This document shows positions 27,059 through 34,820 of a stretch of DNA of 64,000 bases, piece after piece. The number at the start of each line of letters is the position of its first letter. Positions within the stretch are counted from its first letter, which is position 1. The notes beneath the pieces were generated by a model, which saw only the letters and a list, made by a program, of their open reading frames with translations, was not told where the DNA came from and did not search any database. The translations under genes were made by a program, and so were the position numbers. The DNA comes from Neisseriaceae bacterium. Its GTDB lineage: Bacteria > Pseudomonadota > Gammaproteobacteria > Burkholderiales > Chromobacteriaceae. Location: contig JAIYAC010000006.1 of assembly GCA_027489245.1 (NCBI GenBank), positions 1 through 64,000 on the forward strand, read 5' to 3'.

Positions 27059-27191
27059 TTGTAATAACTGCCTACCTAAGTTACCATACGCTGGCACAAC
27101 TTGGTGCACAACCTATGACATCGCTGTCATAGCGGACGAACCCAAACAGGGCTAAGTGTATGATTTTATTGGATGCTGTTGCGGAACTTTC

Positions 27192-27254
27192 TCCCGCCGC
27201 CTCCACCAGATTCTCGCAAAGCCCTGATTTTTTCAGGGCTTTTTTCTTTGGGTT
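27192..27254 (+). repeat. Right attachment site (attR) of the mobilizable element
   Basis: Second copy of the ssrA 3' end and its terminator. Beyond it, sequence continues only 18 bp before the Mu-like prophage begins. It therefore also served as the left att site of a second element whose integrase start lies at 55748. Confidence 0.85.
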
Positions 27255-27267
27255 CGTCATTTTTGCA

Positions 27268-27272
27268 AACAC
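27268..27272 (+). repeat. Candidate 5 bp target-site duplication, left copy
   Basis: AACAC immediately before the prophage end; the same five bases occur at 55624-55628 at the other end. Confidence 0.4.
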
Positions 27273-27280
27273 TGTGTAGC

Positions 27281-27357
27281 GTTGCGCGATTTTTGGCACA
27301 GTTTTGCACAGGTTTTGTCACTCGCCCTGCCCTGCCGTTTTGCGCGATTTTTGTCAC
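27281..27357 (-). promoter_or_regulatory. MuA-type end sites at the prophage right end
   Basis: Three related direct repeats at 27281-27299, 27301-27321 and 27337-27357 share the pattern GTTTTGCGCGATTTTTGTCAC. Tandem transposase sites next to a TGTAG terminus are typical of the R1-R3 arrangement of Mu. Confidence 0.65.
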
Positions 27358-27375
27358 TTTTTCGGCGATCTTTCC

Positions 27376-28170
27376 CTAGAACAATCCCCCCATTGCCTCC
27401 GGCTCCCAGTTCAGTATCACTAGCTCCCTGCTGCTCTCCGGCGCGCCGTGCGTGTTGGCGGTGCTGTACTTGATATCCAGCCCTTCCATCCAGAAGCCCT
27501 TGAACGCCTCCCGTATGTCCGGGTGGTCGTTGATGCTGACCATTACCCTGCCCTTGCAGCTGCGCATGGCGGCGGCCAGTTGCTGGTACTGGTCAAAGTC
27601 GAACGGCACGCCGTAGCCTTCCGTTTGCCAGTACGGCGGGTCGGCATAGAAGAAGGTATGCGGGCGGTCGTAGCGCTTCAGGCATTCTTGCCACGGCAGG
27701 TGCTCGATGTTGGTACCGGATAGCCGCAGGTGTGCCGCGCTGAGGTTTTCTTCGATCCTGCAGAGGTTGACCATCGGCGCGGTGGTGGCCGTGCCGTAAT
27801 GCTGGCCTTCCACCTTGCCACTGAACGCATGGTGTTGCAGGTAGAAGAACCTGGCAGCGCGCTGGATGTCGGTCAGCGTTTCAGGCCGGGTCATCTGCTG
27901 CCACTTGAATACCTCACGGCTGCTGAGTGCCCACTTGAACTGCCGCACGAACTCTTCTAAATGATGCTGGATCACCCGATACAGGTTCACCAGCTCGCCG
28001 TTTACATCATTCAGTACCTCGCAGTGGGCACGGCTATGGCGCAAGAAGTACAAGGCGGCACCGCCGCAGAACAGCTCCACATAGCAGTCGTGCCTGGGGA
28101 ATAGCGGGAACAGTTTGTCAGCCAGACGGCGCTTGCCGCCCAGCCAGGGGATAACCGGATTCGCATCCAT
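27376..28170 (-). CDS. DNA adenine methylase (D12 class)
   Basis: 264 residues from MDANPVIPWLGGKRRL. SAM-binding motif I is PWLGGKRRLADKL with FCGGAALYF, and the catalytic motif IV is DPPY in FYADPPYWQTEGYG, so N6-adenine methylation is expected. It occupies the last position before the phage right end, where Mu has mom, and its 5' end overlaps the com gene. Methylation of phage DNA against host restriction is the likely role. The ATG at 28170 is preferred over upstream in-frame starts because family members begin with the PWLGGK motif close to the N-terminus. Confidence 0.92.
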   Translation of the reverse strand: MDANPVIPWLGGKRRLADKLFPLFPRHDCYVELFCGGAALYFLRHSRAHCEVLNDVNGELVNLYRVIQHHLEEFVRQFKWALSSREVFKWQQMTRPETLTDIQRAARFFYLQHHAFSGKVEGQHYGTATTAPMVNLCRIEENLSAAHLRLSGTNIEHLPWQECLKRYDRPHTFFYADPPYWQTEGYGVPFDFDQYQQLAAAMRSCKGRVMVSINDHPDIREAFKGFWMEGLDIKYSTANTHGAPESSRELVILNWEPEAMGGLF

Positions 28171-28318
28171 CGGTATGTCCTTGGCTTGGCGCTCTCGGGC
28201 GCTCTGTCGTTGAAAAGTGATTGATTGCACCGCAACGCGGGCATTTGATCGTGAGTCGGATGGCCAGCCCTTCGGCCAGCTTGCGATGGCAGTCATCGCA
28301 GCGCATATCGTTTTTCAT
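28118..28318 (-). CDS. com: Com-like zinc-finger translational regulator
   Basis: 66 residues from MKNDMRCDDC. Four cysteines in CDDC and CPRC, with IRLTIKCPRCGAINHF, match Mu Com, which binds the mom mRNA to expose its ribosome site. As in Mu, the coding region overlaps the start of the downstream modification gene (here by 53 bp), so the same control of the methylase is likely. Confidence 0.85.
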   Translation of the reverse strand: MKNDMRCDDCHRKLAEGLAIRLTIKCPRCGAINHFSTTERPRAPSQGHTDGCESGYPLAGRQAPSG

Positions 28319-28415
28319 CTGCAAGTGTCAAAAATACCGCTAAACTGGCCGGGCTTTCAGCGCTGAAAGTGGCAGCCTAGGGGTGACTTGCAGGGTAGTT
28401 CTGCGGGTCAGCTGT

Positions 28416-28444
28416 CCGGCCGGGTGTTCGTTGCACCCGGCCGG
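28416..28444 (-). terminator. Terminator of the late tail-fibre operon
   Basis: CCGGCCGGGTG and its exact complement with a 7-base loop, 22 bp beyond the fibre-assembly stop. Confidence 0.75.
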
Positions 28445-28466
28445 TCGCTGTTCTCTTAAATCTGGC

Positions 28467-28964
28467 TTACTGCGCCGGCCAGCCGGCCAGAATGTCAACC
28501 GAGTCCAACTCTGTCTGATCAATGGCAGCGGTGACAGCAGCTTTTAGCGTGCGAGCATGGGCATGCAGTGTCGCTGCATACTGGGCTAGCGCCACCGGCA
28601 TGCCAAGCACACTTTTTGCGTCTAGTGATAACGTACTGTTATCAGCACAAGTCCACACAATAGTCAGAGGCTCCCCAGCTTTCAGTGCGACTTGGGCAGC
28701 CAATGCCGCCGTCGTTATGCGCTGTACGCTACGAGGTGTCGAGTCGATTACTTTATTCTGGTAAGGGAAACCCGCCTCTTCTCTGCGATCACGCTCAACG
28801 TTAATTGCTGCCAGCCGTTCGGCTTTCAGCTGGTGAATACTGGGCTCCGCCATGGCAGCAGCATTCTCGTCAGATATCTGAATGCACCCTTCCGGCAGCA
28901 GATGTGCGTCATCAGTGCTTTCCAGAAAATGCAGCTTGCCCGATTTGTCTTTGAAGTAAGGCAT
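28467..28964 (-). CDS. Tail fibre assembly protein
   Basis: 165 residues from MPYFKDKSGKLHFL; AGGAAAAG precedes this ATG. The N-terminus (YFKDKSGKLHFLES...LLPEGCIQISDE) and the DUF4376-like C-terminal half (AAVTAAIDQTELDSVDILAGWPAQ) are typical of Tfa-type chaperones encoded directly after the fibre gene. It would help fold or attach the fibre at 28978. Confidence 0.8.
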   Translation of the reverse strand: MPYFKDKSGKLHFLESTDDAHLLPEGCIQISDENAAAMAEPSIHQLKAERLAAINVERDRREEAGFPYQNKVIDSTPRSVQRITTAALAAQVALKAGEPLTIVWTCADNSTLSLDAKSVLGMPVALAQYAATLHAHARTLKAAVTAAIDQTELDSVDILAGWPAQ

Positions 28965-28977
28965 TACTTTTCCTTTC

Positions 28978-29916
28978 CTATCGAAGTTCTGACCAGTACT
29001 CAATGGCTAGCGAACCTGTCGATTGCTCAAGCAAATACGCAGCGCCTGACGGGACGATGACGAAAAGCTGCCCACGAACCAGCGCTGCTCCATTGCCCCC
29101 GGCCTCGCCAGCCACTACCCCCTGAACGTGCATGTAGTACAGAGCAGACGTCGACATGTACCAGCCTATCGCGATGACAATTGGCTTTGCGGTTGCGTTG
29201 TAGTAAGTGGTACCCACCAACCGCTGAGTGCCTACCGCGAATGACTGCCATGTCTGGCCGGAGCCAAACAAGGCACCGAGGACAAACTCAGTGGTTGCTG
29301 CTTTGGTGGATACGTCACCCGCGACAGGGGTTTTAGTCGTGATACCTGCAGGCACATCAAGAATGCCTGTGCTGGCATCCAGTGTCATCGCTGCGGTCCA
29401 TTCCACAATCGACTCTGCCAGTCCCGACACAGCTGACTTCCAGATGTGCATTCCCGTAGAAGAGTCTTGTTGGTACACCAATGAATAGCCATCACCTAGC
29501 TTCTTATGTGTGCCTTGTGTGTGGTACCAGTTGGTACCGTAATACGACGAGTTGGCATCAGCCGCATAGACTGTCTTGGCATTCTGCTGGACGACTGGGT
29601 ACTGAGCCCCCCACGCCCGAGGGATTACACCAATCCCTACGTTGCCCTGAGGGTCTTTTTTGACCCCATCTGAAATACCATATCCAGCCAGGGTGGATGG
29701 ACGAGCATCCCCGATTCCACCCCAGGCAAGCTTCTTGATGGCAGCCAGCAACTGGCTGTTATCGTTTGGATCAAGAGGCCCGATAACGGCCTCCACCACA
29801 GAAACAAACTCTTCCTGTACGGCGTTTAGCCAAGCAGCAGACAAGATCGTCCCCAGCTCGCCAGTGGCCGAATTACCATCGTGAAACAACCCGTCCGGGG
29901 TATCGATCTTTCTCAT
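28978..29916 (-). CDS. Tail fibre protein
   Basis: 312 residues. The N-terminus (MRKIDTPDGLFHDGN, AAWLNAVQEEFVSVVEAV) is the conserved virion-attachment portion of Mu-like and related fibres, followed by the TLAGYGISDGV fibre repeat. The C-terminal half is variable and would contact the host surface. It is shorter than the Mu S protein, so the shaft is reduced or this is a variant fibre. Confidence 0.8.
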   Translation of the reverse strand: MRKIDTPDGLFHDGNSATGELGTILSAAWLNAVQEEFVSVVEAVIGPLDPNDNSQLLAAIKKLAWGGIGDARPSTLAGYGISDGVKKDPQGNVGIGVIPRAWGAQYPVVQQNAKTVYAADANSSYYGTNWYHTQGTHKKLGDGYSLVYQQDSSTGMHIWKSAVSGLAESIVEWTAAMTLDASTGILDVPAGITTKTPVAGDVSTKAATTEFVLGALFGSGQTWQSFAVGTQRLVGTTYYNATAKPIVIAIGWYMSTSALYYMHVQGVVAGEAGGNGAALVRGQLFVIVPSGAAYLLEQSTGSLAIEYWSELR

Positions 29917-30486
29917 CTAAGCCTCCTGATAAGCGAAATAAACAAAGGTGTGCGCGGGCTTCAGATCCTGGAACAGCGCTTCCACCAGCACATCCCCAAA
30001 CACAGTCAACCGCTCGCCTGCAGCAGACTGACCCACACGAAAGCGGAACACATGGCTGCTGGGGCCATGCACGACTACCTGCCAGACCCACACCATGTCG
30101 GGCACCCATACGATGTCACCGGCACGGCCGGTACCTGCCCGTAGCGGCTGCGGCTCGCGGATGGTGATGCGGTAGCCCATTCCCTCTGCCAGCCGGGTGA
30201 AGTACGGAATGGACAGCCCGCCAGTTTCGGCCAGCTTGGCCAGCACGGCCTGCAGTCGCTGCTGATAACCGGCGCCGGCCGGCGGCGTGACGCCGCAAAC
30301 CCGCTCCCAGTCCGGTAGCAGCTGCTCGGCAAAATACGGGGTGACCGCCGCCGTTACCCTGTTGGCGCTGTGCTGGGCGGCATCCAGCGCCTGGCCTTCG
30401 GCTGCCAACTCGCCGGCCAGCGTCGTCGCGGTGGGCGTGTAGCTCACCGGCGGCAACAGCATGGCCAGCAGATCGGCGTGGCTCAT
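29917..30486 (-). CDS. Mu gp48-like baseplate/tail protein (DUF2313)
   Basis: 189 residues with the family's start (MSHADLLAMLLPPVSYTPTATTLAGELAAEGQALDAA) and the LLPDWERVCG motif of YmfQ/gp48 proteins. It is part of the baseplate edge and follows the gpJ-like gene with a 4-base overlap. Confidence 0.88.
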   Translation of the reverse strand: MSHADLLAMLLPPVSYTPTATTLAGELAAEGQALDAAQHSANRVTAAVTPYFAEQLLPDWERVCGVTPPAGAGYQQRLQAVLAKLAETGGLSIPYFTRLAEGMGYRITIREPQPLRAGTGRAGDIVWVPDMVWVWQVVVHGPSSHVFRFRVGQSAAGERLTVFGDVLVEALFQDLKPAHTFVYFAYQEA

Positions 30487-31547
30487 GGCATCAAGCCCAC
30501 AGTGAGGCTACCCAGGCGCACCCACTCCACCTTGCTGGCATCCACCACTGGCACCACGTTGGCCGCAGGCTGCGTGACGCTGCGGTCCACCACACCCGGT
30601 ACCGCCGACACCAAGGCTTCGATGCGGCTTTTGATGGCCGACTCGCCCGGTGCCAGGCTGGCGAAGTAGCCGGCAATGGCGGCCTGGATCAGCGGGCTGG
30701 CCACCGCCAGCGTGGTACCGGCCAGCTGCACCAGCACGCTGACGTTGGCCGGTTTTTCGGTGGGCGCCAGCACCAGGGCATTCTTGGCTGTGACCGGTCG
30801 CACGTCGTCGATATAGGCCTGCACCGCTGCCACGCTAGCCGGCGACGGCAAGCCACCGGCCGAGGTGACCACCACGTCCACCGTGCCCAAGCCACGGCGC
30901 AGCGGGTACACGTAGGCCGCCGATACGCCCGGCACCTCCAGCGCCCAGCGGCGGTAGTCGTAGCGGTTGCCACAGGCCGGCGGGCGGCGGATCAGCTCCA
31001 GCAGGCGCGCTAGCAGCTCGGCGTCGCTTTCTGCTTCCACACCACCGCTCATGCTGGCCAGCAGCGCCTGGCTGCTCACGCCTGCCGGTGCCGCCATCAG
31101 CGTGGCCTGGCTGCCGGCAGGCAGGTTGGCCGCCGTGCCAGCTACGTTGGCCGCAATGGCCACCGTGGCCACGCCGGCCGCATCCAGCACCGCGCTGGCG
31201 CTGGTGGTGTAGCCCTGGCCGCCTGCCTTTACCGCCAGGCCAGCTGGTGCCGCGCTACCAGGTACACCGTTTAACTGCAGCAGGCCGCTGGCCGCTACCG
31301 CCGGCTTGGGCTGCAAGCCGCGCAGGCGGGCGTGTAGCAGCAGATAGTCGCGGTCGGCGGTGTCGGGGAAGATCTGGCGCACCATCCACGCTTGGTGCTG
31401 GTACAGGCCCTCCACCGCGCTGGCCACGCTGCTGGCGCGCAGGTAGAAGTCGCTGTCCGGGCCGGTGTCGGCATCGGACAGCAGGTTCAGCAGGTCGCGC
31501 AGCATGGTGTCGCGGATGGTAGCGAAGGCAGGAATGGCGAACGGCAT
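30483..31547 (-). CDS. Baseplate J-like protein (Mu gp47)
   Basis: 354 residues, near Mu gp47 length. N-terminal DADTGPDSDFYLRASSVASAVEGLYQHQAWMVRQIFPDTAD and the central SGGVEAESDAELLARLLELIRRPPACGNRYDYRRWALEVPGV are signatures of the baseplate wedge J family. Its start shares one base with the gp46 stop. Confidence 0.92.
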   Translation of the reverse strand: MPFAIPAFATIRDTMLRDLLNLLSDADTGPDSDFYLRASSVASAVEGLYQHQAWMVRQIFPDTADRDYLLLHARLRGLQPKPAVAASGLLQLNGVPGSAAPAGLAVKAGGQGYTTSASAVLDAAGVATVAIAANVAGTAANLPAGSQATLMAAPAGVSSQALLASMSGGVEAESDAELLARLLELIRRPPACGNRYDYRRWALEVPGVSAAYVYPLRRGLGTVDVVVTSAGGLPSPASVAAVQAYIDDVRPVTAKNALVLAPTEKPANVSVLVQLAGTTLAVASPLIQAAIAGYFASLAPGESAIKSRIEALVSAVPGVVDRSVTQPAANVVPVVDASKVEWVRLGSLTVGLMP

Positions 31548-31894
31548 CAGGCCACCTTCACCGGGTGCTGGAAGGTCTGGGTTCGGCCGCTGGCGTCCAG
31601 CACCTGAATGTGCAAGGCCAGGCGGCCTGGCTGGCGCTCGGTGGTAACGGTAATGCGCTTGGCGCGGCCGTCATCCCGCAGCGGTGCCAGTGCCTGCTCG
31701 GCGTACTGGCGCGCCAGCACGGCCACCCTGGCAACGTCTTTCAGCCGCTGCAGCTCGTGCAGGCGGCTGCCCAGCGTCGGGTCTTGCCAGTAGCTGCCCA
31801 GCGGCGTGGCCAGGCGCAGGTACACCGCGTTAGCCAGCGTATCGGTGCGGCTGCCGCTGTAGTCGGCGGATTGGGAGGAGATAAAAGCGTCCAT
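31547..31894 (-). CDS. Baseplate W/gp25-like wedge protein (Mu gp46)
   Basis: 115 residues from MDAFISSQSADY. Similar to GPW/gp25 lysozyme-like baseplate wedge subunits (LGSYWQDPTLGSRLHELQRLK...QYAEQALAPLRDDGRAKRI). The ATG at 31894 is directly preceded by a hairpin, part of the conserved boundary element at 31896-31949; no ordinary ribosome site is visible. Confidence 0.82.
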   Translation of the reverse strand: MDAFISSQSADYSGSRTDTLANAVYLRLATPLGSYWQDPTLGSRLHELQRLKDVARVAVLARQYAEQALAPLRDDGRAKRITVTTERQPGRLALHIQVLDASGRTQTFQHPVKVA

Positions 31895-31895
31895 G

Positions 31896-31949
31896 CCCTG
31901 CAGTGTGCAGGGCATGGCGTGGGGGGAATTAGCTGATGGGGTTCAGTGG
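31896..31949. repeat. Cargo-boundary element, copy 1
   Basis: A hairpin (GCCCTGC...GCAGGGC), a GGGGGG run and a 22 bp stretch at 31928-31949 that is identical to 37288-37309. It covers the end of the cargo gene (stop at 31943) and the start of the phage baseplate gene. Confidence 0.75.
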
Positions 31950-32548
31950 GTTACACCACTTTTAGATTCTTCGAAGCGTTGCCACAACGTCTTATAGTCA
32001 TACAGATCGTTTGTACCATACACAATATACTGACAAACGAACTCCCAAAAGGTGAGCACTTCCATAGCAAGCGCACCTGGCTTTATCCCAGTCTGCGGTG
32101 GACTTATGCTTACCAAGTCTTCTTCGGGCTTGTGTGGCTTCCTTGGTACTAGGAGAGGTTTAAAACAAATACAGGTATGTACCACTTGTTGCCGTTTGTA
32201 AATAACTGGCTGGTCTCCAAAGTACACGTCATGAGTCTCTTCACCCATGAAGGTCATGAAGTCATGAGCAATTTTGTTTCTTGCAAACCAAGCCCAAAAG
32301 ACATTGCTTAGTGCGGGGACATTTTCGTAAGAGCTGACTGACGGGGCATGGAGTTTCGCATTGGGCTGAGTAATTTGCTGATAGCGGATAAGGTTCTGCA
32401 CTGCCGCTACTTTAGTGAGGAGGAAGTATTCCATTTCCTTTTCCGCCTCTTCATCAGAGCACCTCTGCAGAGACTCTGCATGGCTTCTCGCGTAGCCTAA
32501 GTAGCGCTTGGCTGCTTCGAGCTTTTGAGTCACGTCATCAACAGACAT
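31943..32548 (-). CDS. HEPN-motif protein, prophage cargo
   Basis: 201 residues from MSVDDVTQKLEAAKRYL. It is predicted all-helical and contains the HEPN ribonuclease signature RNxxxH (Arg90-Asn-Lys-Ile-Ala-His95). Low GC and its position inside the baseplate operon mark it as a moron. HEPN proteins commonly cleave RNA in toxin-antitoxin or abortive-infection systems, so superinfection defence is a reasonable inference. It lies 78 bp after the membrane zinc protein gene and may work with it. Confidence 0.7.
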   Translation of the reverse strand: MSVDDVTQKLEAAKRYLGYARSHAESLQRCSDEEAEKEMEYFLLTKVAAVQNLIRYQQITQPNAKLHAPSVSSYENVPALSNVFWAWFARNKIAHDFMTFMGEETHDVYFGDQPVIYKRQQVVHTCICFKPLLVPRKPHKPEEDLVSISPPQTGIKPGALAMEVLTFWEFVCQYIVYGTNDLYDYKTLWQRFEESKSGVTH

Positions 32549-32626
32549 GGCAGGCTCCCCATTGATCAAAGTCTTCTGCTCCAGAATTAAATGAATAAAT
32601 TCGAATCACCTGGCCAAATTCATGAT

Positions 32627-33193
32627 TTATGGGTGGGTAGGCAACCCATGCTCTTTTCGAGCAATACGCTCAATTTCTTTGACAAAATAGGCTCCTGCAT
32701 CGTGATACGATGAGATGTCGTAGAAGTTCTTGATGCTTCTTTTGCATCTGTAACAACCAAGCCCCACCCCCAAGCGACTGCTATTCAGATGCCCAAAATC
32801 TAACTCGTTACCACAGTCACAGTAGAATTTCAGGGCCACGGGGTGGTTATAAAAATCCCACATCCAAGCACAATCCACATCATGTATCTTATCCCTTGTA
32901 TATCTCTTAAATCTTGGCTCGACTGACATTGAGCGGGACAAAAGAAGCGAGATAATTTGATATGCTAAAAGCACAAGAGCAACGCACGAGAACAGGATTA
33001 ACCAACCAGGAAGAGAGTGCCATGAACTGAGCCAGTTCAGGATGAAAATGAAAGGGGCAATCGCATTGCCGAATAGACTTTCCGGCTCAACTTTGAACCA
33101 TCCAGCTACGCCTGCAATAGCACCCAAGAAGCCCATAAACCCGGCGATGCCAACAGAAACCGCAACCACTTTTTTCCATAGCTGATCAAACAT
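32627..33193 (-). CDS. Membrane protein with zinc-binding cysteines, prophage cargo
   Basis: 188 residues. Two strongly hydrophobic stretches (about 8-32 and 62-88) are membrane segments. The cytoplasmic C-terminal half has paired cysteines (CDCGNELDFGH and GCYRCKRS) that could bind zinc. Codon use and GC differ from the phage. It is probably the first gene of a two-gene cargo unit with the HEPN protein; TATACAC about 20 bp upstream may be its own -10 element. Function unknown. Confidence 0.68.
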   Translation of the reverse strand: MFDQLWKKVVAVSVGIAGFMGFLGAIAGVAGWFKVEPESLFGNAIAPFIFILNWLSSWHSLPGWLILFSCVALVLLAYQIISLLLSRSMSVEPRFKRYTRDKIHDVDCAWMWDFYNHPVALKFYCDCGNELDFGHLNSSRLGVGLGCYRCKRSIKNFYDISSYHDAGAYFVKEIERIARKEHGLPTHP

Positions 33194-33244
33194 CGTACTG
33201 GCCTTGATAGTGTATAGAGACGTTATTCTAACCGAATAAGTTGC

Positions 33245-33856
33245 TTACACCACCCCACCCGGCACCCCCTGGTGCCCGTGCTGCAGGAAGCTCTTCCCAC
33301 CCGCCACCACGTCGCCATCGGTGCTGTAGCTGCCACCGGTCTGCTGCACGTTACCGCTGAAGGTCGCACCATTGCCCCCCTGGATGGCCAGGCCGCCGTT
33401 GCCGGATAGTTTCTGTTGCACCGTCACCGCGCCGGTAAAGTGGGCCTGCGGGCTGTCGAACTGCATGCTTTCGGTGGCGGTCAGGGTAAAGCGTTTGGTA
33501 GTGCCGTCGATCTGGCCGTCTTTAAACACGAAGGTATCGCCAAAGGCGTTAAAGATGGCGGTCTCGCCCTCGGCTAGCCCTTTCACGCGGTACTGGCCAT
33601 TTTCGGTGGCGATGATGATGCCGTGACTGGTGCGGCCACCCAGCGGCAGCACCACAATGGCGGTACCGGCCGGCGGCCGGCTGGTAAAGCCGAACTGCTG
33701 AAACAGCTCCAGATCCTGCAGCGACTCACCGGCCAGGCCTTCGCCCTGGATAAGCTGGCTGCCGGCACCTTCGCCGCTACGCTGCAGCACGCCGCGAAAC
33801 GCCTGGCGGATGCCGGACAGGGCGCGGCGGATGCGCTTGTCGATATCGTTGATCAT
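33245..33856 (-). CDS. Baseplate spike protein V (Mu gp45)
   Basis: 203 residues (Mu gp45 is 197). The N-terminal OB-like domain (FTSRPPAGTAIVVLPLGGRTSHGIIIATENGQYRV) is followed by a repetitive beta-helical spike (FTGAVTVQQKLSGNGGLAIQGGNGATFSGNVQQTGG) ending in the metal-binding HGHQG-type tip HQHGHQ-like motif LQHGHQGVPGG. It would puncture the host membrane at the tail tip. Confidence 0.92.
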   Translation of the reverse strand: MINDIDKRIRRALSGIRQAFRGVLQRSGEGAGSQLIQGEGLAGESLQDLELFQQFGFTSRPPAGTAIVVLPLGGRTSHGIIIATENGQYRVKGLAEGETAIFNAFGDTFVFKDGQIDGTTKRFTLTATESMQFDSPQAHFTGAVTVQQKLSGNGGLAIQGGNGATFSGNVQQTGGSYSTDGDVVAGGKSFLQHGHQGVPGGVV

Positions 33857-33858
33857 GC

Positions 33859-34491
33859 TTAGTCCACGTCGATGGCGTCCAGGCCATCGTCCTTCTTCTT
33901 GCGCTTGGTGCGCTTTTTGTCACGCTTGTCCGGATGGGCGTCCAGTACCCAGACGCCGTCTTCTTTCAGCGTCAGCGTGGTGCGGCTGCCCTGGCCTTCG
34001 CCACCTTGCAGCTTGCGGGCCATCAGGAAGAACACCCCGTCGATGCCATGCGGCTCGCTGACCACGTGCACGCGCTGGCCGGGCTGCCACAGCACGCCGT
34101 CGCTGGTGCGGTGGCCCTTTACCACGGCGGTGAGCGTCATGCCCTGCAGGCGGCTATCGGACAGCAGCTTGCGCGCCCTGGCGCGGGTGTCGGCCAGGCT
34201 GTCGGCGTCGCCATCCTGTACGATGCGCGGCCGGTACACCGCGCAGCCAGGGTCGCGTACCGCCGACTTCAAGGCATGGCGGCCGGCTTCGGCGTGGGTG
34301 CCGTGCGCCTGGCCCAGCACGGTGATGTCCGAGTAGCGGCCGGCCAGAAAGCCATCCACCTCCGCCGCCGCGTCGGCCAGCGCACCAGCCAGCACGCTGT
34401 CGTCCACCTGGCCGCTGCGGCTGCGGTCGGTCAGCATCACCACTTCGTTCAGGCCGAAGCGACTTTCCATGTCATCACGGGTGGCATACAT
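33859..34491 (-). CDS. Fusion of Mu gp36 N-terminus with gp44 C-terminus
   Basis: 210 residues. Residues 1-52 (MYATRDDMESRFGLNEVVML...AAEVDGFLAGRY) are the start of gp36 (DUF1320), normally encoded just after the major head gene. From about residue 54 (SDITVLGQAHGTHAEAGRHALKS...GVFFLMARKLQGG...DGVWVLDAHP) the sequence is the C-terminal part of gp44, the tail hub protein encoded just before gp45. Everything between these genes in Mu is absent: gp37, gp38, sheath L, tube M, gp41, the tape measure gp42, gp43 and most of gp44. The frame is preserved across the junction (about 34330-34338). Confidence 0.85.
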   Translation of the reverse strand: MYATRDDMESRFGLNEVVMLTDRSRSGQVDDSVLAGALADAAAEVDGFLAGRYSDITVLGQAHGTHAEAGRHALKSAVRDPGCAVYRPRIVQDGDADSLADTRARARKLLSDSRLQGMTLTAVVKGHRTSDGVLWQPGQRVHVVSEPHGIDGVFFLMARKLQGGEGQGSRTTLTLKEDGVWVLDAHPDKRDKKRTKRKKKDDGLDAIDVD

Positions 34492-34493
34492 GG

Positions 34494-34808
34494 TCAGCCC
34501 TCCGCATCCAGCCGGATGGCCTGTACGGCCAGCATCGGCTCCTGGCAGAGCTGTGCCAGCTGCTGCTGGCTGAGTTCTGCCAACGGCAGCGTGGTGGCGC
34601 TACGGGTAAACACGAAGCCGGCACGGCGGAAGGTGTCGCACTTGGCCACCACCTGGATGGCGTCGGGGCCAAAGCTGCCAGCCACCGCATCGCTCACTGC
34701 AGGCAGTACCGTGGCGTCACCTGGCGACTGGCCTTGCAGCACAGCACTGTCAGCCGTAGCTTCCTGCCCAGCGACAGCGTCGTCTTTCTTGATTTTGCTT
34801 TCAGCCAT
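34494..34808 (-). CDS. Mu gp35-like protein
   Basis: 104 residues, in the gp35 position after the major capsid gene. The N-terminal half is disordered and the C-terminal half (RRAGFVFTRSATTLPLAELSQQQLAQLCQEPMLAVQ) matches the FluMu gp35/HI1506 type. Role in the head or neck is not established. Confidence 0.8.
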   Translation of the reverse strand: MAESKIKKDDAVAGQEATADSAVLQGQSPGDATVLPAVSDAVAGSFGPDAIQVVAKCDTFRRAGFVFTRSATTLPLAELSQQQLAQLCQEPMLAVQAIRLDAEG

Positions 34809-34820
34809 GATGACGCCCCC

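Larger units (their letters stand above)
18664..27191 (+). mobile_element. Integrative mobilizable element in ssrA (about 8.5 kb)
   Basis: Bounded by att repeats in the ssrA 3' end. It contains a site-specific integrase next to attL, an SF3-type primase/helicase, an iteron-rich origin candidate, an oriT-like site, a MobQ-type relaxase, two unknown proteins, a zinc-ribbon membrane protein and a YafO-like toxin-antitoxin pair. Base composition is much lower in GC than the host. No type IV secretion genes are present, so transfer would depend on a helper. Confidence 0.88.

Noticed and set aside
27281-27357. Terminal repeats as insertion-sequence ends
   Set aside because: The tandem same-direction sites next to TGTAG and the MuA/MuB genes fit a Mu-type end; no IS transposase is found.
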